Assembly (NCBI GenBank): GCA_947505025.1
Contig: CANNIJ010000007.1
Span: 1 to 23,017, forward strand
Direction: 5' to 3'
Length of the DNA stretch: 23,017 bases
DNA from: Legionellaceae bacterium
Lineage (GTDB): Bacteria; Pseudomonadota; Gammaproteobacteria; Legionellales; Legionellaceae
The position numbers and the translations under genes were made by a program. The notes beneath the pieces were generated by a model. That model searched no databases, was not told the DNA's origin, and was given only the letters and a program-made list of their open reading frames with translations. How positions within the stretch are numbered: position 1 is the first letter of the stretch; the number at the start of each line of letters is the position of its first letter. Shown in pieces: positions 14,718 to 22,205 of the stretch.

Positions 14718-15907
14718 TTCCACATTGGTCGCCTAAATCATGGGAACAGCGTGAGAATAATTATGCATTTCATTATCCAGATCCAACATTATTGCCAGCT
14801 ATTTTAAAAGATATATCTCAGTCTGATCCATTGGTAACTGCAGCAGAAATTGATAACTTACAGCTGGATATAGCCTTAGCTGGTCGTGGACAAGCATTTA
14901 TTTTACAGGCCGGTGATTGTGCGGAAGAATTTCACTCTTTTGCTTCATTGTATGTTGATCAGCAGATAGATTTATTGTTAAAGATGCGTGCAATCATCAG
15001 TCAAGAGACAAATGTACCCGTAGTGACCATTGGTCGAATAGCCGGACAATATGCCAAGCCACGCACAGTAGCTTACGAAATCAGAGATGGATTGACCTTG
15101 CCTAGCTATCAGGGTGATTTGATTAATCAGCCGATGTTTAATCGAAGTTCTCGAGAGCCTAATCCAAATTTTTTAATGTTAGGCTATCAGCATGCAAAGT
15201 TGACGCGTAACTTGATGGATCAAAAGTTATTGGGTCATTCACCATCAGTCTATACCTCTCATGAGGCCCTACATCTGCCATATGAGCAAGCTTTAACGCA
15301 TCAAATTAATGGTCGCTGGTATCTACTCTCGACTCATTTGCCTTGGATTGGAGTGCGTACTGCGTTCACAGATAGTGCGCACGTTGAGTTTTTACGTGGG
15401 GTTGAGAATCCTATTGGTTTGAAAGTCGGCCCTAATCTTTCGCCTAAAGTTTTAGTGCAATTAATTGAGCGTTTGAATCCTCATGGTATACGTGGCCGAT
15501 TAGTCTTAATTACTCGAATAGGCTCAGAATTAGTGGAAGGTAACTTGCCTTTATTAATAAATGCAGTGGCGGCATGCGGGATACCGGTTACCTGGATGTG
15601 TGACCCAATGCACGGGAATACGGTAGGTGCCAGCACGGGTATTAAAACCCGGCACATGAATACCATCATGCGTGAAATGCACCAGTCTATGTCCATTCAT
15701 GAACAGATGGGCAGTATATTTTCAGGAGCACATTTTGAGCTCACAGCCCAGAATGTGACCGAGTGTTTGGGCGGAGAAATTGGTGTTACTGACACAGATC
15801 TAAATAATGCATATCATACATTGGTGGATCCGCGGCTAAATAATGAACAGTCTATGGAGATTGCCCGGTATTTGAATCATTTTTTGCGCAACAAAAATTA
15901 TTTATAG
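14714..15907 (+). CDS. 3-deoxy-7-phosphoheptulonate synthase, class II, short form
   Basis: This enzyme condenses phosphoenolpyruvate and erythrose 4-phosphate, the first step of the shikimate pathway. Class II motifs are clear: LQAGDCAEEF (metal ligand C69), GRIAGQYAKPR, CDPMHGNT (H300), GAHFELT (E342), NVTECLGG and DPRLN (D372). Spacing from H300 to E342 and D372 equals that of the Mycobacterium tuberculosis enzyme. At 397 residues it is some 65 shorter: a shorter N terminus plus about 50 residues missing before TSHEAL, where the long forms have the extra helices linked to allosteric control. It resembles the PhzC-type short group in length. Feedback insensitivity is an inference. It overlaps queH, an unrelated pathway. 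Confidence 0.92.
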   Translation: MIPHWSPKSWEQRENNYAFHYPDPTLLPAILKDISQSDPLVTAAEIDNLQLDIALAGRGQAFILQAGDCAEEFHSFASLYVDQQIDLLLKMRAIISQETNVPVVTIGRIAGQYAKPRTVAYEIRDGLTLPSYQGDLINQPMFNRSSREPNPNFLMLGYQHAKLTRNLMDQKLLGHSPSVYTSHEALHLPYEQALTHQINGRWYLLSTHLPWIGVRTAFTDSAHVEFLRGVENPIGLKVGPNLSPKVLVQLIERLNPHGIRGRLVLITRIGSELVEGNLPLLINAVAACGIPVTWMCDPMHGNTVGASTGIKTRHMNTIMREMHQSMSIHEQMGSIFSGAHFELTAQNVTECLGGEIGVTDTDLNNAYHTLVDPRLNNEQSMEIARYLNHFLRNKNYL

Positions 15908-16005
15908 TGTTCTTTAAAGTTTTATTCCATGAATTCCTACACTTTATGAAAATATTTGATAGACTTAGAAGGGATACCTTATTTATTACATTCAGGAGAT
16001 AGTAA

Positions 16006-16230
16006 ATGAAACGTTTAATTATGTTAGCTTTAGCAGGTATGATTGCTGTGTTGATTTCAGCTTGCGGTGAAGACGCATCTAAGCCGGAAGCTGTAATGGA
16101 AACACCAGCTGCAATGGCACCAGCAACTGAAGCAGCACCAGTCACTGAAGCAGCGCCAGCAACTGAAGCAGCACCAGCAGCTGAAGCAGCGCCAGCAACT
16201 GAAGCAGCGCCAGCAACTGAAGCAAAATAA
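16006..16230 (+). CDS. Small alanine/proline-repeat lipoprotein
   Basis: I do not recognise a family. The 74-residue product has a lysine-arginine start, a hydrophobic stretch (residues 4-17) and a lipobox LISAC, so Cys20 would be lipidated after signal peptidase II cleavage. Residue +2 is glycine, which favours outer-membrane sorting. The mature part is low-complexity: six hexapeptides of the form AP(A/V)(T/A)EA. A strong AGGAGA Shine-Dalgarno at 15993-15998 and a terminator right after the stop make it a self-contained unit. A weak promoter-like TTGATA is at 15956, but its -10 is poor. The tail probably spans or lies on the cell wall; this is a guess. Confidence 0.82.
   Translation: MKRLIMLALAGMIAVLISACGEDASKPEAVMETPAAMAPATEAAPVTEAAPATEAAPAAEAAPATEAAPATEAK
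16117..16224 (+). repeat. Six tandem 18-bp coding repeats
   Basis: Six in-frame copies of an 18-base unit, consensus GCACCAGCAACTGAAGCA, run without interruption to the codon before the last lysine. Units differ mainly at the first codon (GCA or GCG) and in the third or fourth codon. Because 18 is a multiple of three, copy-number change would alter protein length without shifting frame. Confidence 0.95.
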
Positions 16231-16237
16231 TCTATAC

Positions 16238-16270
16238 GCGCAGCAAGGATATTTGTTTGCTGCGCTTTTT
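16238..16270 (+). terminator. Rho-independent terminator after the lipoprotein gene
   Basis: GCGCAGCAA at 16238-16246 pairs perfectly with TTGCTGCGC at 16257-16265 around a ten-base loop, followed by five T. It begins seven bases after the lipoprotein stop and ends 13 bases before the Stealth gene start. Confidence 0.93.
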
Positions 16271-16283
16271 AAGCATGATTTAG

Positions 16284-17303
16284 ATGAATATCACACATCA
16301 TATTGATGCAGTTATAACCTGGGTTGATGGTGAAGACCCAACTCATATCAATAAGCGGACTGCTAGTAGGTTTGTTCAATTATCGCAAGACATAGGCAGT
16401 AATGCTGCTGCTACTCGTTTTAATCAGCGCGATGAAATTAGTGTATGCGTCAGATCTATTCTTCAGTATGCACCATGGATCAGATATATATTTATTGTCA
16501 CGGACAGCCAAATCCCATTAATTTATCATCAGCTTCAAGACACTAAGTATGCAAATAAATTAAAGATCATCGATCATAGATTGATATTTCGTGATTATCT
16601 AATGCATTTACCTACGTTTAATAGTCTAGCAATTGAAAGCATGTTATGGCGTATTCCAGGTTTATCTGAGAATTTTATTTATTTTAATGATGACTGTTTA
16701 TTGTTGAGATCAGTTAATCCAGAAGATTTCTTTAAGGATGATAATATCATTATACGGGGATCTTGGAAAACTCAAGCACATAGAACTTGGTCACATTGGT
16801 TTAAAAAATCCTGGTCTTATCTTTTGAATCAACCTTGTGGCGCTCCCAGTAAACTCAACGACCACCGCCAAATTCAAGAGCGTAGTGCATCTTTATTAGG
16901 TTACCGGTTAAAGTTTTTTCATTTACCGCACATACCTTTTGCCTTAAAAAAGAGTCTGTTTAACCGTTATTTTACAGAGAATCCGCAGGTATTAGAGGAT
17001 AATATTTCGTGGCCTTTTAGAACTCCAGCCCTACAAACATGGTCGCTTTCTGTGATCATACATTTAGCAATTCAAAAAAAAATTGTAGTATATGATCGTA
17101 AATTACAGGCCATTATGGTGCATGGAGAATATCATGATTCAAGAAAATTTTTGTCGAGATTAGCCCGTGCATGCAAGCAAAAACATGCAGCTTTTTTATG
17201 TATTCAAAGCTTAGATCAAGCATCGCTAAAATTGCAAAAACAGTGCTTTGCATGGTTAGATCAGCAGATTATGTCAGCTAAAGCTTTGATCCAGCGCGGA
17301 TGA
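16284..17303 (+). CDS. Stealth-family sugar-phosphate transferase (capsule-type)
   Basis: Stealth proteins transfer hexose-1-phosphate to build phosphodiester-linked surface polysaccharides; animal GlcNAc-1-phosphotransferase shares the fold. The 339-residue product shows CR1 (DAVITWVDGEDP, residues 8-19). CR2 runs about 48-150 with RDEISVCVRSILQYAPWIRYIFIVTD and FIYFNDDCLLL, and the Asp pair is at 136-137. A CR3-like HLPHIPFALKKS lies at 213-224, and a CR4-like end follows 298. There is no signal peptide, so it is probably cytoplasmic. No other capsule gene is visible. It has no evident Shine-Dalgarno and follows a terminator closely. Its 3' end overlaps hemH on the opposite strand. The substrate cannot be told from sequence. 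Confidence 0.87.
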   Translation: MNITHHIDAVITWVDGEDPTHINKRTASRFVQLSQDIGSNAAATRFNQRDEISVCVRSILQYAPWIRYIFIVTDSQIPLIYHQLQDTKYANKLKIIDHRLIFRDYLMHLPTFNSLAIESMLWRIPGLSENFIYFNDDCLLLRSVNPEDFFKDDNIIIRGSWKTQAHRTWSHWFKKSWSYLLNQPCGAPSKLNDHRQIQERSASLLGYRLKFFHLPHIPFALKKSLFNRYFTENPQVLEDNISWPFRTPALQTWSLSVIIHLAIQKKIVVYDRKLQAIMVHGEYHDSRKFLSRLARACKQKHAAFLCIQSLDQASLKLQKQCFAWLDQQIMSAKALIQRG

Positions 17304-18253
17304 TCATTCATACAAGGGATCAGGGTAAAGTGAGTGCCCCCGAGTTTTAGCCATTGCTCTTGGGCTCGTATGCCAATTTCTTCCACTGTCTCTAAACAAT
17401 CAACAACAAATGATGGACAAGTCACCGCCAATCGTTTGACGCCTAGATCTATCAACTCGCCTAACACCATATCAGTATACGGTTTGATCCATGGTGTACG
17501 TCCTAAACGCGATTGAAATGCGCTGCCGTGTTTTGATTCAGATAAATTTAAGTTTCTGGCAACACTTCGGGTGGTTTCCAAACATTGAGCACGGTAACAA
17601 TCCGGGTGAAGTTTACATGTTTCACGACCAGCACAGGGTTTACCAGCAGCTATTGGACAACCACTGGAGGCTAGATGTTGCTCAGGAACTCCATGGTAGC
17701 TAAAGAGAATATAATCGTGATCATCTAAGTATGGCTGAATAAGTTCGGATTGTGCCTGGATAAATCCAGTATTTTGATAAAAGAGTGGCACTGTAGTTAT
17801 GCCGGGAATAATGTCCTGGGCGCCCAGGATTGAAAATACTTTAGCCAGAGAAGAGCCGGAGGTGGCGGATGCATATTGAGGATATAACGGGACTATAGTT
17901 AAGTGCTCACAATCACGCAACTCATCTAATGCTAGTTCTAGACCGGGGTTTCCATAACGCATACCTAAAGCAACTTGATATTTAGGTCCAAGATATTCTT
18001 GAACTTTTGATCTTAATGATTCGCTGTGAACCCTAAGTGGGCTGCCTTGTTTAGTCCATATTGACTGGTAAGCGTGCTGAGTTTTTTTTGTGCGAAAGGG
18101 TAGTATAATGCCATATAAAAGTAGATAACGTAATAGAGGATGACACTGAATCACACGTTTATCAGATAAAAATTCACGTAAATATCTAAGTATACTGGAA
18201 TATTCAGTATTATCTGGGGTACCAAGATTTATCAGCAGGACACCGTGTTTCAT
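17261..18253 (-). CDS. hemH: Ferrochelatase with cysteine-rich internal segment
   Basis: HemH inserts Fe2+ into protoporphyrin IX, the last step of haem synthesis. The 330-residue product has LLINLGTPD at the N terminus, SYHGVPE with the catalytic His187, and the CPSFVVDCLETVEE segment whose Glu288 matches the second catalytic residue. Between them residues 199-224 hold five cysteines (C199, C207, C213, C219, C224) absent from E. coli HemH. This resembles the internal [2Fe-2S] ligand segment known from Myxococcus and Bdellovibrio ferrochelatases. ATG 18253 is preferred over GTG 18268 because homologs start MKxGVLL. It is the last gene of an lpxD-polA-hemH run. Confidence 0.95.
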   Translation of the reverse strand: MKHGVLLINLGTPDNTEYSSILRYLREFLSDKRVIQCHPLLRYLLLYGIILPFRTKKTQHAYQSIWTKQGSPLRVHSESLRSKVQEYLGPKYQVALGMRYGNPGLELALDELRDCEHLTIVPLYPQYASATSGSSLAKVFSILGAQDIIPGITTVPLFYQNTGFIQAQSELIQPYLDDHDYILFSYHGVPEQHLASSGCPIAAGKPCAGRETCKLHPDCYRAQCLETTRSVARNLNLSESKHGSAFQSRLGRTPWIKPYTDMVLGELIDLGVKRLAVTCPSFVVDCLETVEEIGIRAQEQWLKLGGTHFTLIPCMNDHPRWIKALADIIC

Positions 18254-18289
18254 GTTATTTAACACCACCCATCTATATAAATTAATTAA

Positions 18290-20911
18290 TTAATGTGCCA
18301 GATCCCAGTTTTTTCCAACTCCAATAGATACCTGTAATGGGACACTGAGACTTACAGCATTTTCCATATGGAAACGGATCTTTTGAGTGGAAGTTTCTAT
18401 TGCCGTATTATCAACTTCAAACACCAATTCATCATGTACCTGCATGATCATACAGGCTGTATTTTGTTCTTGCTGCCAATCATAAATATTAATCATAGCT
18501 TTTTTGATAATATCAGCGGCACTACCTTGCATGGGCCCGTTGATAGCCATACGCTCTGCGGCTTTTTGCTGCATTATATTCCGAGCATGAATCTCTGGCA
18601 AATATAATCTTCGTCCCCAAACAGTTTCCACATAACCATACTGGCGTGCATTTGCGCGTGTACGCTCCATATAATCCATTACCCCAGGATGGCGCTTAAA
18701 ATAACAATCTATATAATGTTGCGCTTCATCACGTGTGGTCTGCAGTTGTTTAGCTAAACCAAAAGCAGACATCCCATACATCAAGCCAAAATTAACGGCT
18801 TTTGCACGCCGGCGTTGTTCCAGATTAACTTGTTCTACAGGCGTATTAAAAAGCTCGCTGGCAGTTGCGGCATGTACATCCAGATCATGTGCAAAAGCAT
18901 GGAGTAAATGCGGATCTTGGGATAAATGCGCCATAATTCTTAATTCGATTTGTGAATAATCCGCAGCCAATAAACAGCTGTTCTTTGGAGCAATAAATGC
19001 TTGTCGAATTAAACGCCCTTGTTGACTGCGCACCGGGATGTTTTGTAGGTTAGGATCACTAGAAGATAATCGGCCAGTGGATGTAATGGCTTGATTATAA
19101 GATGTATGTACCCGATGAGTGGTTGTATTTACACGCTTAGGGAGTGCGTCCAAATACGTAGACACTAATTTGCTCAGGCTACGGTGTTCTAGAATTACGG
19201 CCGGCAAGCGATGACTCAGCGCTAGTTTTTGTAAGACAGGTTCTGCTGTGCTGGGTTGACCTTTGGGCGTTTTGGCAATTATAGGATAATTTAATTCTTG
19301 ATAAAAGATAGCTTGCAGTTGCTTTGGTGAGTTTAGATTAAAGTCCCTGCCGGCTAAAAGTGCAGCCTCAGCTTCAAGTTCTAAAATTATTTTTTTTAAT
19401 TGAATACTTTGCTGGCTTAATAAGTCAGTGTCTATACATACACCACGGCGTTCAAGTGCAGCCAATACCTGGATTAGTGGTAGTTCTATGTTATTCAATA
19501 CACTGGTTAACGTGGGATCTAGTTTATCTAATAAAATTGGGTGCAAGTCGATAATTAAACTTATATGATCCAGCGCGGCTTCACTGGTAAGTGCTGGCGT
19601 AATTTTTTCTACAGGAACTACCGGTGTTTTACCTAAATAGATAGTCGACAAACTATTTAAGTCGTGTTTATTACTATTACTATTTAATAAATATGCTGCC
19701 AGCAGAGTATCCCATAATACTCCGTGTAAAGTGATATTGTGGTTTTGTAAAACAGTACATGCATATTTTAAATTATGCCCAATTTTTCGTACTGATATCG
19801 CTTCTAACCACGGGCGGATTATTTCTAAGTTCAGATCCATCTGATTTTCTGCAAAAGATATATAGATAGATTCTTGGGCTCTGACTGCTAAGGCAATTCC
19901 ATGTATATTTGCGCACATTGGATCAACACTATCTGTATGCAATTCCAGGTAAAGATTGCTGGGCGGTTGTTTATCTTTAATCCACAAGCTTAGTTGATCT
20001 GCACTTTTAATTACAACTCTCTGATTGATATTTGCTGTAGATACCACACATGTATTTGGTCTTTTGGAGATTAACTCGTGTGTCCAAGTATTAAATTCAA
20101 AGCTGCGAGTTAGTTCAATTAATCGGTCATATTCTATGGTTTTTAGCGCAAGCTCATCCATTGATAGCGGTAGATCCACGTCTTTCTTTAATGTAACCAA
20201 TTGTTTGGACAAACGTAATTGTTCGATGTTAACCCGTAATGACTCACCTATTTTACCGGCTATTTCATGTGCATTCTCAATTAGAGTATCAATATTTTTA
20301 TATTTAGTTAACCACTTAACCGCTGTTTTTGGGCCGCAATTTGGAATTCCAGGGACATTATCACTGGTATCTCCAACTAATGCCAAGTAATCAATTATTT
20401 GATCTGGATGCACACCAAACTTCTCGATAACACCCGCTATATCCAGGCGCTGGTTGGTCATTGTATTAATCAAAGTCACATGTTCATTGACTAATTGGGC
20501 CATGTCTTTATCGCCAGTAGAAATTAATACTGGCCATTTATCCGCCATAGCAAGATCGGCTAACGTACCAATGACATCATCAGCTTCCACTCCCTTAACA
20601 ATGATTACCGGGATCCCCATGGCCTCCAATAACTGTATTAATGGCTCAAATTGCGCGCTTAGATCTGGTGGAGTTGGTGGCCGATGAGCTTTATACTCAG
20701 GATACCAGTCATCACGAAAGGTTTTGCCTTTTGCATCAAAGATCACGACAAAATGCGTGGGCTTATGTTCTTTAATAAAGCGTTTAAGCATGTTGGCCAC
20801 GCCATAGATAGCTCCAGTTGGCTGTCCACTAGAATTAGTCAATGGCGGCATGGCATGAAATGCGCGAAAAAAATAAGAAGAACCGTCAATCAAAACAAGT
20901 GGCTGTTTCAT
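18290..20911 (-). CDS. polA: DNA polymerase I, proofreading domain apparently inactive
   Basis: Pol I removes RNA primers and fills gaps in replication and repair. The 873-residue product (928 in E. coli) has three parts. The 5' nuclease covers about 1-290 (D9, EADD at 109-112, GDKD, GDTSDNVPG). The 3'-5' exonuclease-like domain covers about 300-460. The polymerase has motif A (DYSQIELR, D651), the O helix (K704, F708, Y712) and motif C (VHDE, D827 and E828). The proofreading residues D355, E357, D424 and D501 of E. coli align with E323, H325, A384 and about S451, so 3'-5' exonuclease activity should be lost. The ATG follows the lpxD stop by seven bases with an AGGCG Shine-Dalgarno. Confidence 0.97.
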   Translation of the reverse strand: MKQPLVLIDGSSYFFRAFHAMPPLTNSSGQPTGAIYGVANMLKRFIKEHKPTHFVVIFDAKGKTFRDDWYPEYKAHRPPTPPDLSAQFEPLIQLLEAMGIPVIIVKGVEADDVIGTLADLAMADKWPVLISTGDKDMAQLVNEHVTLINTMTNQRLDIAGVIEKFGVHPDQIIDYLALVGDTSDNVPGIPNCGPKTAVKWLTKYKNIDTLIENAHEIAGKIGESLRVNIEQLRLSKQLVTLKKDVDLPLSMDELALKTIEYDRLIELTRSFEFNTWTHELISKRPNTCVVSTANINQRVVIKSADQLSLWIKDKQPPSNLYLELHTDSVDPMCANIHGIALAVRAQESIYISFAENQMDLNLEIIRPWLEAISVRKIGHNLKYACTVLQNHNITLHGVLWDTLLAAYLLNSNSNKHDLNSLSTIYLGKTPVVPVEKITPALTSEAALDHISLIIDLHPILLDKLDPTLTSVLNNIELPLIQVLAALERRGVCIDTDLLSQQSIQLKKIILELEAEAALLAGRDFNLNSPKQLQAIFYQELNYPIIAKTPKGQPSTAEPVLQKLALSHRLPAVILEHRSLSKLVSTYLDALPKRVNTTTHRVHTSYNQAITSTGRLSSSDPNLQNIPVRSQQGRLIRQAFIAPKNSCLLAADYSQIELRIMAHLSQDPHLLHAFAHDLDVHAATASELFNTPVEQVNLEQRRRAKAVNFGLMYGMSAFGLAKQLQTTRDEAQHYIDCYFKRHPGVMDYMERTRANARQYGYVETVWGRRLYLPEIHARNIMQQKAAERMAINGPMQGSAADIIKKAMINIYDWQQEQNTACMIMQVHDELVFEVDNTAIETSTQKIRFHMENAVSLSVPLQVSIGVGKNWDLAH

Positions 20912-20918
20912 GCTGCGC

Positions 20919-21968
20919 CTAAGATGGTATTAATATGGACAAAGTCTTTTTGATTTGCTCTACGCTTTCAGTTAATGCCGTTAGTTTTTTACGCATCATC
21001 GGGATCCGAGTTGCAGATAGCTCTTGCTCTATAGCTTTGTCTTTTGGACGCGCAGGGCTACCAAGATAAATATTACCTTGTTTTAAATGTTTTTTGGGTG
21101 GCACGCCTGCCCGGGCACCTAAGATAACACCATCATCAATGCGCACATGATCACTAACGCCAACATTTGCTGCAAATATTACATTATTGCCACTGGTTGT
21201 ACTGCCTGCAATTCCAGTAAAAGCACATAAGATATTATTTTTACCTAACTTCACGGAGTGAGCTATTTGTACAAGATTATCAATCTTAGTCCCTGCGCCG
21301 ATTACAGTTGGTCCTAGAGTAGCACGATCAATTACCGTATTTGCGCCAATTTCAACGTCATCATCAATGCGTACATGGCCAAAATGTGGGATTTTAATGT
21401 GTTGTCCTTGCTCAAAGGTGTATCCAAAACCATCAGATCCAATTACAGTTGAAGCATGAATGATTACTCTGGAACCTATTTGCGCACCATCATAAATGGT
21501 AACATGTGGATGCACTGTAGTGTTATTCCCCAAAGTAACTTGATGTCCGATATGCACATGACTTTTGATCACACAATAGTCGCCAATATGACAACCCGGC
21601 AGGATGACTACAAATGGCCCAATAGACACGTTATTACCCATGATTACATCACTAGCAATAACAGCGCTGGGGTGGATCCCCGCGGTTGGAGTATGTTGTG
21701 GGAAGAAATGCTCTAACAACTTAAAAAAAGCCTTAAATGGCCGTTCTACTTGAATTACAGGTTTTGATTGGCTTTCAATATTGTAGCCCACCAAAATAGC
21801 TGCAGCACAAGATTGTTCTGCACGTTTTAAATTATCTTCACCTTCAGCAAAGACTAAAGAATTGTCAATTACGTGATCAATTGGTGACAGAGCAATAATA
21901 ATACAGCTGGCATCGCCAATCACAGTACCATTAACGATTTTAGCAATGTCATGCAAAGAAAGATGCAT
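20919..21968 (-). CDS. lpxD: UDP-3-O-(3-hydroxyacyl)glucosamine N-acyltransferase
   Basis: LpxD adds the second acyl chain, from acyl-ACP, in lipid A synthesis. The 349-residue product has the N-terminal uridine-binding domain (about 1-98) and then a left-handed beta-helix of hexapeptide repeats (about 100-290). Within the helix are DGFGYTFEQG, TVIDRATLG and IDNLVQIAHSVKLG, whose His237 matches the catalytic His239 of E. coli. A C-terminal helix follows. It is normally found with skp, fabZ and lpxA; here it heads a run with polA and hemH. An AGGAA Shine-Dalgarno precedes ATG 21968. Its presence implies a lipopolysaccharide-bearing outer membrane. Confidence 0.96.
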   Translation of the reverse strand: MHLSLHDIAKIVNGTVIGDASCIIIALSPIDHVIDNSLVFAEGEDNLKRAEQSCAAAILVGYNIESQSKPVIQVERPFKAFFKLLEHFFPQHTPTAGIHPSAVIASDVIMGNNVSIGPFVVILPGCHIGDYCVIKSHVHIGHQVTLGNNTTVHPHVTIYDGAQIGSRVIIHASTVIGSDGFGYTFEQGQHIKIPHFGHVRIDDDVEIGANTVIDRATLGPTVIGAGTKIDNLVQIAHSVKLGKNNILCAFTGIAGSTTSGNNVIFAANVGVSDHVRIDDGVILGARAGVPPKKHLKQGNIYLGSPARPKDKAIEQELSATRIPMMRKKLTALTESVEQIKKTLSILIPS

Positions 21969-22205
21969 TGGATTCCTGTAGGATGTATTCCAGTATTACG
22001 AATGCATGGAGTATAGCGAGATCTATAATAATTTGCGACAGAATGTTTTAGGGCATTATGCCCTGCGAAGTCCAGCTGCTACAGAATGCAAAATATGTGT
22101 TATATTTTATGTTTATCATCTAAAACAGGGATTGTTAACAATTCTTCGGCCGATGAATTGTCAACATGCGCTATTATACGCACACCATCTGGATGAAAAA
22201 ATATC
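21969..22205. promoter_or_regulatory. Divergent intergenic region with two palindromes
   Basis: This 237-base region must drive lpxD leftward and the receptor-like gene rightward. AGGGCAT-T-ATGCCCT at 22050-22064 is a 15-base palindrome with a single central base, too tight for a hairpin but good for a dimeric DNA-binding protein. TGTTAACAATTC at 22133-22144 pairs with GAATTGTCAACA at 22155-22166 (one mismatch, 10-base loop), just upstream of a -10-like TATTAT at 22172-22177. No convincing -35 is present on either strand, so the promoters remain unassigned. Confidence 0.45.

Noticed and set aside
16117..16224. Regular repeats considered as a CRISPR array.
   Set aside because: The 18-base units are contiguous without spacers, in frame and coding.
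17491..17703. A 70-codon plus-strand frame inside hemH.
   Set aside because: It is the antisense shadow of the conserved cysteine segment of ferrochelatase.
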